Of a stretch of DNA of 64,000 nt, positions 1 to 7,139 are shown piece by piece. The notes under the pieces were generated by a model. That model saw nothing but the letters and a program-made list of their open reading frames with translations, did no database searches and was not told where the DNA came from. The position numbers and the translations under genes were made by a program. Origin of the DNA: Saprospiraceae bacterium (lineage in GTDB: Bacteria > Bacteroidota > Bacteroidia > Chitinophagales > Saprospiraceae). The stretch covers positions 1 through 64,000 of the forward strand of contig JADKCC010000016.1 in NCBI GenBank assembly GCA_016714785.1, read 5' to 3'. Within the stretch, counting starts at the first letter, position 1, and every line of letters starts with the position of its first letter.

Positions 1-240
1 TCCAACAAAAACATTTTTCCTTATTTTATCATTCGTTCCAAGTCGTTCTCTTATTTCATTTGCAGCTTTATTTGTAAAAGTAATTGCTAAGATTTTTCCA
101 TCTGCCGAATCAGATAGTCTTTTAATTCTTTCTGTTAAGACTCTAGTTTTCCCACTACCAGCACTTGCTAAAACAAGGAAAGCACCATCATTAATATCTA
201 CAATGCGTTGTTGTTTATGTGATAAATTAATCTTATTCAT
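1..240 (-). CDS. gajB: UvrD/Rep-type helicase, N-terminus only (GajB-like), runs off the left edge
   Basis: The first 80 codons are present, starting at an ATG at 240. The Walker A motif ASAGSGKT is at about residues 28-35, followed by the superfamily 1 motif Ia sequence AITFTNKAANEI, which places it in the UvrD/Rep helicase family. The gene directly before it is an OLD-type ATPase/TOPRIM nuclease, and the two overlap: the true end of that gene reads through the start ATG in another frame (stop at 235-233). An OLD nuclease followed by a UvrD-like helicase is the gene order of the Gabija anti-phage system, where GajA cleaves DNA and GajB is the helicase-like partner. What is seen is the helicase start and the coupling; the system name is inferred from the pair. 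A plain DNA-repair UvrD is less likely because of the neighbour. Confidence 0.72.
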   Translation of the reverse strand, partial: MNKINLSHKQQRIVDINDGAFLVLASAGSGKTRVLTERIKRLSDSADGKILAITFTNKAANEIRERLGTNDKIRKNVFVG

Positions 241-290
241 TCGGTGCAGGATTTAGAATGTTATTGACTTTCTCGAACAATTGAACAATT

Positions 291-1397
291 TTAGTGGTAA
301 CGGCCATCAGATTCATAAATAAGTTCTGATAAGGTGCTAGAATACTTGGTTTTATTTTGAGAAAGTAAATCATTCAATGCTCTCAAGTATCCTTCATCAC
401 CATTGTAATCTCTAAAGAGTTCTTCAAATATGTTTTGATTGCAGGTGCCACAAGTAATATCGGTTTTAACTCTCCCTTTAGAAGTTCCATTTTTGTTTGC
501 TATAAGCTCGTGCAAATCTTCAGTATTAAGAATTATTTTTAGACAATTTTCGATTTCGGCTACAAACCCATTTTTAATTAGATAAGATTCAAAATCGTCC
601 TCGTTCTCAAAATGTATGATGTTTTCTGGAAGAATAATATCATCTACATTTTGGTTTGAGGAAGTCAATTTTTTGTAGTCCTTTTTAAGTTTTTTAATGA
701 TATTAGCTTCTCCATCACTCAAAATCAACCATTTTATATTCAAACTTTCCGCAAAATATATAAAGGGATAATAATTCCCCCCACCATCAATTCCAACAAT
801 ATCGATTCCTAATTCAATAGTGCTTTTACCAAAATGTTTTTTTATCAAAAGCGGTAATGCTTGTTCTTCTGTTTCGCCCTCACATAAAATAATTACCTTT
901 CCAAAGTAAAGTTCACCTCGAGTATTAATTACTTGACGGTTTATTTTTCGAATTTCTTCTGAATGTAAATCTGACTCCAAAATTTTTCCAATTTTGGTGG
1001 AACGGACTCCCTTTATTACACTTCTAACTTCTTTAAGTTTTGCACTTCCTGCAATATAACTTGAATGAGTAGCAACTATTTTCTGTCCAACTATCGCATT
1101 AATCTGTGAATACAGTTTCTTTTGTGCGTTTGGATGTAAATGTGATTCAGGTTCTTCAATTGCAATTATTGGATAATAAGCAACTTGATTTTGAATTGCC
1201 AATTTCATATTCTGCAAAATAAATGCCTTCAGGATAAGCAATGAAGACCAACTTCGTGTTCCCATACCGTGATACTCCATCGAAAATTGGGAGTAGTTTA
1301 TTTTCACACCCTTATTTAGGTCTCTAATTTTTTTTGTAAATGGTGTTATATCTACAGTGTTATTGGGGTTGTCCATTGCTGTGTCTAACTCTTCCAA
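291..1397 (-). CDS. gajA: OLD-family ATPase/TOPRIM nuclease, C-terminal part (GajA-like), frameshifted
   Basis: This frame holds the second half of a GajA-like protein. It has the Walker B and histidine-rich region IAIEEPESHLHPNAQ, the H-loop ATHSSYIAG, and then a TOPRIM domain starting at ILCEGETEEQALP with the metal-binding acidic stretches IDGGG and SDGE. OLD-family proteins bind ATP and cut DNA; GajA is the nuclease of Gabija. The frame is joined to the upstream half only through several frameshifts between about 1400 and 1520. Its apparent stop at 291 is also probably a frameshift product, because another frame continues with KIVQLFEKVNNILNPAPNE to a stop at 235-233 that overlaps the helicase start. 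With both halves the protein would be close to the roughly 580 residues usual for GajA. Either a decayed gene or a poorly resolved sequence. Confidence 0.72.
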   Translation of the reverse strand: MEELDTAMDNPNNTVDITPFTKKIRDLNKGVKINYSQFSMEYHGMGTRSWSSLLILKAFILQNMKLAIQNQVAYYPIIAIEEPESHLHPNAQKKLYSQINAIVGQKIVATHSSYIAGSAKLKEVRSVIKGVRSTKIGKILESDLHSEEIRKINRQVINTRGELYFGKVIILCEGETEEQALPLLIKKHFGKSTIELGIDIVGIDGGGNYYPFIYFAESLNIKWLILSDGEANIIKKLKKDYKKLTSSNQNVDDIILPENIIHFENEDDFESYLIKNGFVAEIENCLKIILNTEDLHELIANKNGTSKGRVKTDITCGTCNQNIFEELFRDYNGDEGYLRALNDLLSQNKTKYSSTLSELIYESDGRYH

Positions 1398-1488
1398 TGT
1401 AGTGTGCAGGTTTGTTGGATTTCGCTTCTCTCAATAGTTTCTTGTTTAGGTCTTTTATAAGGTTTTCAATGAGCTCTCTATCGCCTGG

Positions 1489-2073
1489 TTATAAGTTATG
1501 GAAGAAAGTCTTTCCTAGGAAAGATGTTTTGTTTTTCAAATCATCAAGAATATCTCTGTTGGCATCTAAATAGAAAAAGGGTATTTCATCAAAATAAAAG
1601 TTTAATTCTTGCTCATAGGATTTCGAATACCAATATCCATCTACTTCATTATGGAACTCTCCCCATTCGTCAATGACAAATTGCTTTTTCTTGTAAGTTT
1701 TTCGAATTAAGTTTTCCTCAATAACTGTCCTAAATGCTAGTAATTGATTGCCATCTGAATCAATACTAATTCTATCTACGGTAAAGACAGTTGCCCATTT
1801 GTCTTCGAATTCTGTTATTTGAATACCTTCTTCATTGACACTGATAAACAAAACATCAATTAAGATTTTATCTCGAATAATTGCGTCTGTAAAGTGAAAA
1901 TCGTCATCTGTTATTTGCAACGTATTTGAAAGGCACAATTGGAGTGACTTTAAAAGTGTGGTTTTACCTGCATTGTTGGTTCCGACTAGCACAGTAGTAG
2001 GCTCAAAATCAATTTCAAGATTGTCTAAACCTCTAAAACCGTGAACTCTCAATTGTTTTAATTGTATTCCCAT
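1489..2073 (-). CDS. gajA: OLD-family ATPase, N-terminal part (GajA-like), ends in a premature stop
   Basis: The ATG is at 2073. The protein opens with LKQLRVHGFRGLDNLEIDFEP and the Walker A motif VGTNNAGKTTLLKSL (about residues 32-46), the standard start of OLD/RecF-like ATPases. The frame stops at FLGKTFFHNL. Pieces of the expected continuation lie in other frames just beyond: a stretch reading LSSITYNQAIE, then ELIENLIKDLNKKLLREAK, then NPTNLHTTLEELDTAMDNP, which joins the downstream fragment. At least two or three single-base indels therefore separate the ATPase half from the Walker B/TOPRIM half. The start lies 5 bp after the end of the degraded hsdS, so the genes were probably one operon: hsdM, hsdS, gajA, gajB. 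As it stands it could not make a working nuclease unless the indels are sequence errors. Confidence 0.72.
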   Translation of the reverse strand: MGIQLKQLRVHGFRGLDNLEIDFEPTTVLVGTNNAGKTTLLKSLQLCLSNTLQITDDDFHFTDAIIRDKILIDVLFISVNEEGIQITEFEDKWATVFTVDRISIDSDGNQLLAFRTVIEENLIRKTYKKKQFVIDEWGEFHNEVDGYWYSKSYEQELNFYFDEIPFFYLDANRDILDDLKNKTSFLGKTFFHNL

Positions 2074-2078
2074 ATCTT

Positions 2079-2258
2079 CTAATTTTCTATTGTAGCTAAC
2101 TTAGAAAGCAGCAAATCTTTCAGTTCAGTTAGCTTTTGGTTTTCTTTATTTTTTATTCAATATTCTTATATAAAGGGGTAACTACACCATCATATTTAAA
2201 GATTAACATTTGACATGGATGTTTTATCCTAAATCTTTTCAAGTCACCTAACAACAAA
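2079..2258 (-). pseudogene. hsdS C-terminal remnant, out of frame
   Basis: Past the stop of the second hsdS fragment, other minus-strand frames still encode recognisable specificity-subunit ends: ATIANLLLGDLKRFRIKHP (the conserved motif before the central or distal helix) and, further on, ENQKLTELKDLLLSKLATIEN ending at a TAG at 2079-2081, typical of the distal coiled coil of HsdS. The pieces are in different frames, so more than one indel is needed to connect them. This shows that the original hsdS ran to within 5 bp of the gajA start. Confidence 0.65.
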
Positions 2259-2660
2259 TTAGCAATAGTAGCCTCCTGCAAGTTCTATTATGTTGTTCAT
2301 TTCAGAGTTTAACAAAGAAAATAAATAATAACTTGTTGCAATATCAAGTCTTGGTTTAAGGATCGCAACACTTTTTTGCAAAGTTGTTCGATATGTTTTT
2401 ATATCATCTTTTACAATAATCATTCTGCCAATTGTTCCACTACTTGTCAATAATATATCTCCAGGTTTTAAATCAGTACGTTTATGGGTTTCCTCGAAAT
2501 CCTTTTTTGTAATTTGTCTTACATTATTATAGAAAATATCTCCATTAATTAAATCTTTAACACTCACAAAATAATATCCTGAATCTATTTCATTTTGGCA
2601 ATCACCATGCTTCCCATCTGTAACTAAGGTACATAAATCTCCTATTGATTTTCTTCCCAT
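2259..2660 (-). CDS. hsdS: type I restriction specificity subunit, second target-recognition domain (fragment)
   Basis: The 133-residue frame carries one complete target-recognition domain: KSIGDLCTLVTDGKHGDC at its start and GDILLTSSGTIGRMIIV in the middle are typical HsdS sequences. HsdS normally has two such domains in one chain that together read the two halves of a bipartite DNA site. Here the second domain sits in a different frame from the first (19-bp overlap), and its own C-terminal helix is out of frame downstream. It starts inside the tail of the first fragment, so it is more likely part of a broken hsdS than a separate gene. Half-sized HsdS proteins can dimerise in some systems, but this one lacks the dimerising helices. 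Confidence 0.7.
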   Translation of the reverse strand: MGRKSIGDLCTLVTDGKHGDCQNEIDSGYYFVSVKDLINGDIFYNNVRQITKKDFEETHKRTDLKPGDILLTSSGTIGRMIIVKDDIKTYRTTLQKSVAILKPRLDIATSYYLFSLLNSEMNNIIELAGGYYC

Positions 2661-3232
2661 TTCTCATCTATTCCTTCCTCAAACCATTCCCTATAAATCG
2701 CCTGTGCCGTTTCTTCTAGTTTTTGGATGAGTTGTTCATTGAGTCGGATACGGTCTTGGATAGTATTGTATTCATTTACGATTTCTCGTTGTTTTTCTAT
2801 GGATGGGATGGGTAGTTGAGTGTCGCACATGTCTTCCCATGCAAATATCTCTCTAGCACTTCCATGGCTTTTGAATCTTGCATATCTATCAAATTCTGGT
2901 CTCCGAAACCACATCATCAGATATTCTGGCATTAACTTTTGAGTATCACTTACTTCAAAAGGGATGTAAGCCTGTGATATCAAGGCTTTATCATAATCAT
3001 CAAATAAGGCAATGGTTATTTTTTCTCCATTTCTAGATGTGACAGGACCATAAGCAAATTGATTTCTATATATGGTTCTGTATGTAGTCATATCCGTACC
3101 TATAGTATTTGCAATAGATGGAATAAACTTTTTACTGATACTAAGTCCAACCAATGGAATTTCCTGCAAGTCATTATTTCTTCCCACCACAGGCTGTATA
3201 TATTCCCCCAATCGTCTATAATTCGATCTCAT
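2642..3232 (-). CDS. hsdS: type I restriction specificity subunit, first target-recognition domain
   Basis: A 196-residue product whose ATG lies 17 bp inside the end of hsdM, indicating coupled translation. It starts with MRSNYRRLGEYIQPV, carries one target-recognition domain, and ends with the central conserved helix (PIPSIEKQREIVNEYNTIQ followed by LNEQLIQKLEETAQAIYREW), the part of HsdS that docks on the methyltransferase subunits. The chain then stops at EKWEENQ, whereas a full HsdS would continue into the second domain, found here in the next frame. A single domain plus one helix could in principle still pair as a homodimer and recognise a palindromic site; that is speculation. Seen: domain content and frame break. 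Confidence 0.8.
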   Translation of the reverse strand: MRSNYRRLGEYIQPVVGRNNDLQEIPLVGLSISKKFIPSIANTIGTDMTTYRTIYRNQFAYGPVTSRNGEKITIALFDDYDKALISQAYIPFEVSDTQKLMPEYLMMWFRRPEFDRYARFKSHGSAREIFAWEDMCDTQLPIPSIEKQREIVNEYNTIQDRIRLNEQLIQKLEETAQAIYREWFEEGIDEKWEENQ

Positions 3233-4889
3233 ATCCCAATTTTTTAAATACGGTCAGCAAATCATTTTTACTTTTGGCTTCTGCTTTTAGTAGGTCGGCA
3301 AACTCCTTTTTCAAGGTCTTCATCTTTTCATCAAAATCGATGTTTTCATCTCGGTTTACAAATTCTATGTATTTGCTTGGTACGAGCGAAAAGTCTTTTT
3401 TGGCTACTTCTGCGTATGATGCGGAGTAGCAGAATTCCGGGATGTTTTGGTAGGTGGTTGTTGAAGCTGGAGCTTCGGTAATTATATTCGTTGAAGCTGT
3501 TGATTGGGTGGTATTTATATTCGTTGAAGCTGGAGCTTCAACGGACCCAGGAGCTTCAACCGACCCAGATGTTTGCCAGGTGTGGTAGGTGTGGACTACT
3601 TTTGTGATGTCAGCATCAGCAAATTGGGTAAATTTCTTTTCGAATGGCTCTCCTATTTGACGTAAGTCCATAAATAATATTTCGCCCTGCCTGTTTCGAT
3701 ATTGTCTTGTCTCGTCACCTATTTCTTTACTTCCTGCTTTTTTATTTTTATTGAGTATCCACAACGTCACACTGATATCAGTGGTATAAAATAGATTCCT
3801 TGGCAATACCAGTACCGCTTCTACCAAATCATTTTCTATGAGTTGTTTCCTTATTTTATACTCTTCGCCACCACCACTGAGTGCGCCATTGGCTAGGATA
3901 AAACCTGCTACGCCATGGTCTGAGAGTTTGCTCACCATATTGAGTATCCATGCGTAGTTGGCATTGCTTTTGGGTGGTACGTCGTAGCCTTGCCATCTTG
4001 GGTCATCTTTCAATTCATTTTCGGCACGCCAGTCCTTTTGGTTGAATGGTGGATTGGCCATGATGTAGTCGGCCTTTAGGTCTTTGTGTTGATCATCGCC
4101 AAAGGTGTCCGCTGCTTTTTCGCCCAAGTTTCCACTGATGCCCCGTATGGCGAGGTTCATTTTGGCTAGTTTATACGTGGTGTTGGTGTATTCCTGTCCG
4201 TATATAGAGATTTCTTTTTTGTTGCCGTGGTGTGCTTCTATAAACTTGATACTCTGTACAAACATACCGCCTGATCCACATGCAGGGTCATAGATGATGC
4301 CTTTATACGGTTCGATCATCTCGGCTATTAGATTGACAATACTTTTGGGTGTATAAAACTCACCTTTACCTTTTCCTTCTGCCAGCGCAAATTTAGAAAG
4401 AAAGTATTCATACACTTTTCCCACCACATCTTGTTTGGGATCTTTGGTGGTATCTATATCATTGATGGTATCAAGCAGCGAAGCCAGTTTGGTTACATCC
4501 AAGCCCAAACGTGAGAAGTAATTATCGGGCAAAGCACCTTTCAAGGCTTTGTTGTTTTTCTCTATGGTATGCAATGCGGTATCTATGAGTAGGGCAATGT
4601 CGTTTTGTTTGGCTCTCTTGATCAAATAGTTCCAGCGGCTGTTTTCTTCCAGGAAAAAAACATTATTCATATTATAAAACTCTGGAATCTCTGTGTACTT
4701 CTCCTTTCCTTCGGATATCAATAGCGCTCTATGATCTTCAAACTTGTCGCTGGCAAATTTCAAGAAAATCAATCCTAATACTACGTGCTTGTATTCGGCA
4801 GGCTCTACGCTACCTCTGAGTTTATTCGCTGCTTCCCACAGGGTTACTTCGATTGCTTTTTCTTTCTCTACTTTTTGTTGCTTCGCCAT
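3216..4889 (-). CDS. hsdM: type I restriction-modification DNA methyltransferase subunit
   Basis: A near full-length HsdM (about 557 residues from the ATG at 4889; a GTG five codons upstream is also possible). The N-terminal helical domain starts at VTLWEAANKLRGSVEPAEYKH. S-adenosylmethionine motif I is DPACGSGGMF and the catalytic motif IV is NPPF, marking an N6-adenine methyltransferase. The C-terminal part contains the conserved YQNIPEFCYSASYAEVAKKD segment, preceded by a low-complexity stretch rich in S, T, A, P and E that looks inserted (see the palindromic repeats at 3461-3562). hsdS follows with an overlap. No hsdR is visible in the window; it may lie beyond the left edge, after the helicase gene. 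Confidence 0.93.
   Translation of the reverse strand: MAKQQKVEKEKAIEVTLWEAANKLRGSVEPAEYKHVVLGLIFLKFASDKFEDHRALLISEGKEKYTEIPEFYNMNNVFFLEENSRWNYLIKRAKQNDIALLIDTALHTIEKNNKALKGALPDNYFSRLGLDVTKLASLLDTINDIDTTKDPKQDVVGKVYEYFLSKFALAEGKGKGEFYTPKSIVNLIAEMIEPYKGIIYDPACGSGGMFVQSIKFIEAHHGNKKEISIYGQEYTNTTYKLAKMNLAIRGISGNLGEKAADTFGDDQHKDLKADYIMANPPFNQKDWRAENELKDDPRWQGYDVPPKSNANYAWILNMVSKLSDHGVAGFILANGALSGGGEEYKIRKQLIENDLVEAVLVLPRNLFYTTDISVTLWILNKNKKAGSKEIGDETRQYRNRQGEILFMDLRQIGEPFEKKFTQFADADITKVVHTYHTWQTSGSVEAPGSVEAPASTNINTTQSTASTNIITEAPASTTTYQNIPEFCYSASYAEVAKKDFSLVPSKYIEFVNRDENIDFDEKMKTLKKEFADLLKAEAKSKNDLLTVFKKLGYEIEL
3461..3562. repeat. short palindromic repeats inserted in frame in hsdM
   Basis: Three or four imperfect copies of a 20-bp palindrome, GTTGAAGCTGGAGCTTCAAC (perfect copy at 3523-3542, partial copies at 3461-3476, about 3490-3500 and 3550-3560), separated by short spacers; TTATATTCGTTGAAGCTG occurs in two of them. 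They encode the linker of HsdM rich in EAPAST between the methyltransferase core and the conserved YQNIPEF segment. Confidence 0.6.
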
Positions 4890-4995
4890 ACTTCGTTTTT
4901 GCACCTTATTTATTTCAAACGATAAAGTGGTAAAGATAAGTGATTATTATATTTTATTCGAAATTTAAGAAATGTAATAAAAAAAAAACAATACA

Positions 4996-5790
4996 TTACT
5001 CTTCAAGTCTTATGAAGTATTGATGATCTTTCCACAGGTATCCAAAAAGTCTTTTCAGGTATCGATGATCTTTCCACAGGTATTCAAAATGTCTTTTTAG
5101 GTATTGATGATCTTTCAATAGGTATCTAAAAAGTCTTTTTAGGTATCGATGATCTTTCCACAGGTATTCAAAGAGTCTTTTCAGGTATCGATGATCTTTC
5201 CACAGGTATTCAAAAAGTCTTTTCAGGTATCGATGATCTTTCCGCAGGTATCTAAAATGTCTTATCAGGTATCGATTGTCTTTCCGCAGGTATTCAAAAA
5301 GTCTTTTTAGGTATCGATAATCTTTCCACAGGTATTCAAAAAGTCTTTTTATGTATCGATGATCTTTCCGCAGGTATCTAAAAAGTCTTTTTTGGTATCG
5401 ATAATCTTTCCACAGGTATCCAAAAAGTCTTTTTAGGTATCGAAGATCCTTCCACAGGTATCTAAAAAGTCTTTTTTGGGTATCGATAATCTTCCATAGG
5501 TATTCAAAAAGTCTTATCAGGTATTGATAATCTTTCCACAGGTATCCAAAAAGTCTTTTTAGGTATCGAAGATTATTTTGCACTAAATTAACGTGGACGG
5601 TCAACCCATAAGATTTTAATACTGGTACCAAAGGTGTGATCTCGGGATCTAACCAACTCATACCTGCCACTAATAAAATCGTTGCTGCTAAGACCAAGGT
5701 CACTGACATGCCACCCAAAGATCGCCTAGAAAATATCAATCCTGCCAACATCGTGGTACTGACATAAATACCTGATTCCACCATGCTCAA
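4996..5790 (-). CDS. repeat protein of 14-residue units fused to a CcsA fragment (doubtful gene)
   Basis: An open frame of 264 codons (TTG start at 5790). Residues 1-70 are a piece of cytochrome c biogenesis protein CcsA with membrane segments. The rest is about 14 copies of a 14-residue unit with consensus KDHRYLKRLFEYLW, strongly basic and aromatic. The frame is open through the whole array, and in one unit (about 5479-5500) a one-base insertion and a one-base deletion cancel each other, so the frame is kept. No known domain matches the repeat by eye. Because the unit is 42 bp, any stop-free unit would stay open by default, so coding is not proven. It may equally be a noncoding tandem array that captured a pseudogene start. 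Confidence 0.3.
   Translation of the reverse strand: MSMVESGIYVSTTMLAGLIFSRRSLGGMSVTLVLAATILLVAGMSWLDPEITPLVPVLKSYGLTVHVNLVQNNLRYLKRLFGYLWKDYQYLIRLFEYLWKIIDTQKRLFRYLWKDLRYLKRLFGYLWKDYRYQKRLFRYLRKDHRYIKRLFEYLWKDYRYLKRLFEYLRKDNRYLIRHFRYLRKDHRYLKRLFEYLWKDHRYLKRLFEYLWKDHRYLKRLFRYLLKDHQYLKRHFEYLWKDHRYLKRLFGYLWKDHQYFIRLEE
5015..5575. repeat. 42-bp tandem repeat array, about 13 copies, each two related 21-bp halves
   Basis: Successive units start exactly 42 bp apart (for example at 5057, 5099 and 5141). Each unit has two 21-bp halves that both begin AGGTAT: one continues CGATGATCTTTCCAC and the other TCAAAAAGTCTTTTT or a close variant. Copies differ by scattered substitutions. There are no unique spacers, so this is not a CRISPR array. 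It begins 105 bp upstream of the hsdM GTG and ends where the ccsA fragment begins. Confidence 0.95.
5584..5790 (-). pseudogene. cytochrome c biogenesis protein CcsA fragment
   Basis: About 68 residues resembling the segment just inside the cytochrome c assembly domain of Bacteroidota CcsA/CcsBA: VESGIYVSTTMLAGLIFSRR, then a hydrophobic segment, then SWLDPEITPLVPVLKSYGLTVHV. In intact proteins the last part reads LVPVLKSYWLTIHV; here a G replaces the W. The fragment starts without upstream CcsA sequence and is cut off by the 42-bp repeats, so it is a remnant captured by rearrangement. Confidence 0.65.
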
Positions 5791-6000
5791 CTATTGGCGT
5801 ATTAAAAATTTATTTCCAAATTATCATTTGCATCATTTGTATAGTCTATCCCTATAATGTTATAAATATAAATGAACTAAGAAAAATATTAAATGGTGTT
5901 TTTTCATTCTGCCATTAAAGGCTTAAAAAATGGCAGCAAAGTTATCGAGACCTTGCTGCCTATATGAACCTATGATGATTGAATTTGCCCTTTTATTCGG

Positions 6001-6801
6001 TTACTTATTAAAATCTAGATATGAGATCCCACCATTGCCACCACTTACATTTTTTAGTTGAATACTATTGGTAGTTTGGCTGATGATTTCCCAATCTTCA
6101 TTCAGTTCGTACAGTTTGTTGGCCGCTGGAAAAGTGATGTCTAATTTTTGTGTTCCACTATCGGAATAGCTTCTCCAGGTACCGTTGGTAATAGAAGTGC
6201 CTTTGGTAGCTGTTATGACTTGAGCTGATTTAAAGTCAAATGACACGCCTGCATAATAACTTGTTCTATCTCTATCTTTGTCTAAATATCTCGTTACCTT
6301 CCATTGACCAGTGATGGTACCAGAATTGTTGGTCGTTGTTCCGTTATTTCCATTGATAGCCAATGGGTTACGACCTAACTCTAGCAAGTCTGTTCCACCA
6401 TTTCCACCACTAATGTGTTTTAGTTTGATATTGTTATTGTTGTTGATCACAATTTCCCAATCTTCGCTCAGCTCATCAAAATGGTTGTTAGCTGGAAAAG
6501 AAAGTACCAATTTTTTCTTGCCGCTGTCTGTAATGTTAGACCAATTGCCGCTGATTACAGTATTGCCAGATGTGGCTGTAATTACATTATTGGTTAGGAA
6601 CTTTACTTGATATAAGCTAAAATAATCTGTTTGATCGTTGCCATCATCAGAAAAAAGATTGACATACCAAATGCCTGAATCTACTAATCCTCTGGCTTCA
6701 GTGGATTGATTACTATTATCATCAATCAGGCTATCATCTTTTGAACAAGATGCAGCAAAAACTAAGCATAGGACTATAAGTCCATAAAGAAAACTTCTCA
6801 T
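6001..6801 (-). CDS. secreted lipoprotein with two copies of a lipocalin-like domain
   Basis: A 266-residue product with a lipoprotein signal peptide (lipobox-like AASC, lipidated Cys near residue 19). The mature part has two homologous halves of about 100 residues. Each has the same landmarks: W(Y/K)V near the start, an ATxGxxxxxGxW strand, KLxxxFPAxNxxxELxEDWEI and KxxSGGNGGxxxL at the end. This is the pattern of small Bacteroidota lipocalin-like beta-barrel domains found in lipoproteins. The two halves are joined by a linker rich in N, G and T. It is a single gene between an intergenic stretch and the divergent FG-GAP protein. The ligand is unknown. Confidence 0.8.
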   Translation of the reverse strand: MRSFLYGLIVLCLVFAASCSKDDSLIDDNSNQSTEARGLVDSGIWYVNLFSDDGNDQTDYFSLYQVKFLTNNVITATSGNTVISGNWSNITDSGKKKLVLSFPANNHFDELSEDWEIVINNNNNIKLKHISGGNGGTDLLELGRNPLAINGNNGTTTNNSGTITGQWKVTRYLDKDRDRTSYYAGVSFDFKSAQVITATKGTSITNGTWRSYSDSGTQKLDITFPAANKLYELNEDWEIISQTTNSIQLKNVSGGNGGISYLDFNK

Positions 6802-7139
6802 GGTAATAAGATTTTAAGGTGAATAAATTTTAAAAATTTGTTTGTTAGCTCACCACTGATTTTAACTTTATTAATAAGTTATTTTGTTCAGTGGCAACCT
6901 TTAAAAGTTTGATTTGTGTTATAACGACAGCACAAAGTTATGTCATAACAATCATATTCAAAATCGAAACAAACCGAATGGGAACAACAGATATCTGAAA
7001 TGGACATACTAATAGTCGAATCGGGAATTATCGGTGTTGAACAGGATGCCAAAGGTAAGATCAAGGCACAATACTAAAAACATTCCTATACTTTTTTAAG
7101 TTTTATACCCATCCAAACCTAGATTGGATAGTTTGCTCG
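6802..7139. other. intergenic, with a short coding-like remnant
   Basis: No complete gene. A plus-strand frame at about 6960-7076 reads through to MDILIVESGIIGVEQDAKG and a TAA at 7074-7076. It looks like the C-terminal end of some displaced gene but has no start, and I do not recognise it. Confidence 0.3.

Noticed and set aside
1..2073. Plain OLD-type endonuclease (overcoming lysogenisation defect) alone
   Set aside because: The UvrD-like helicase directly after it, with overlapping ends, fits Gabija better.
3154..3429. Plus-strand gene opposite hsdM/hsdS
   Set aside because: It lies entirely over the well-supported hsdM and hsdS coding sequence and shows no independent protein features.
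5015..5575. CRISPR array
   Set aside because: The 42-bp units are directly adjacent, with no unique spacers and no cas genes nearby.
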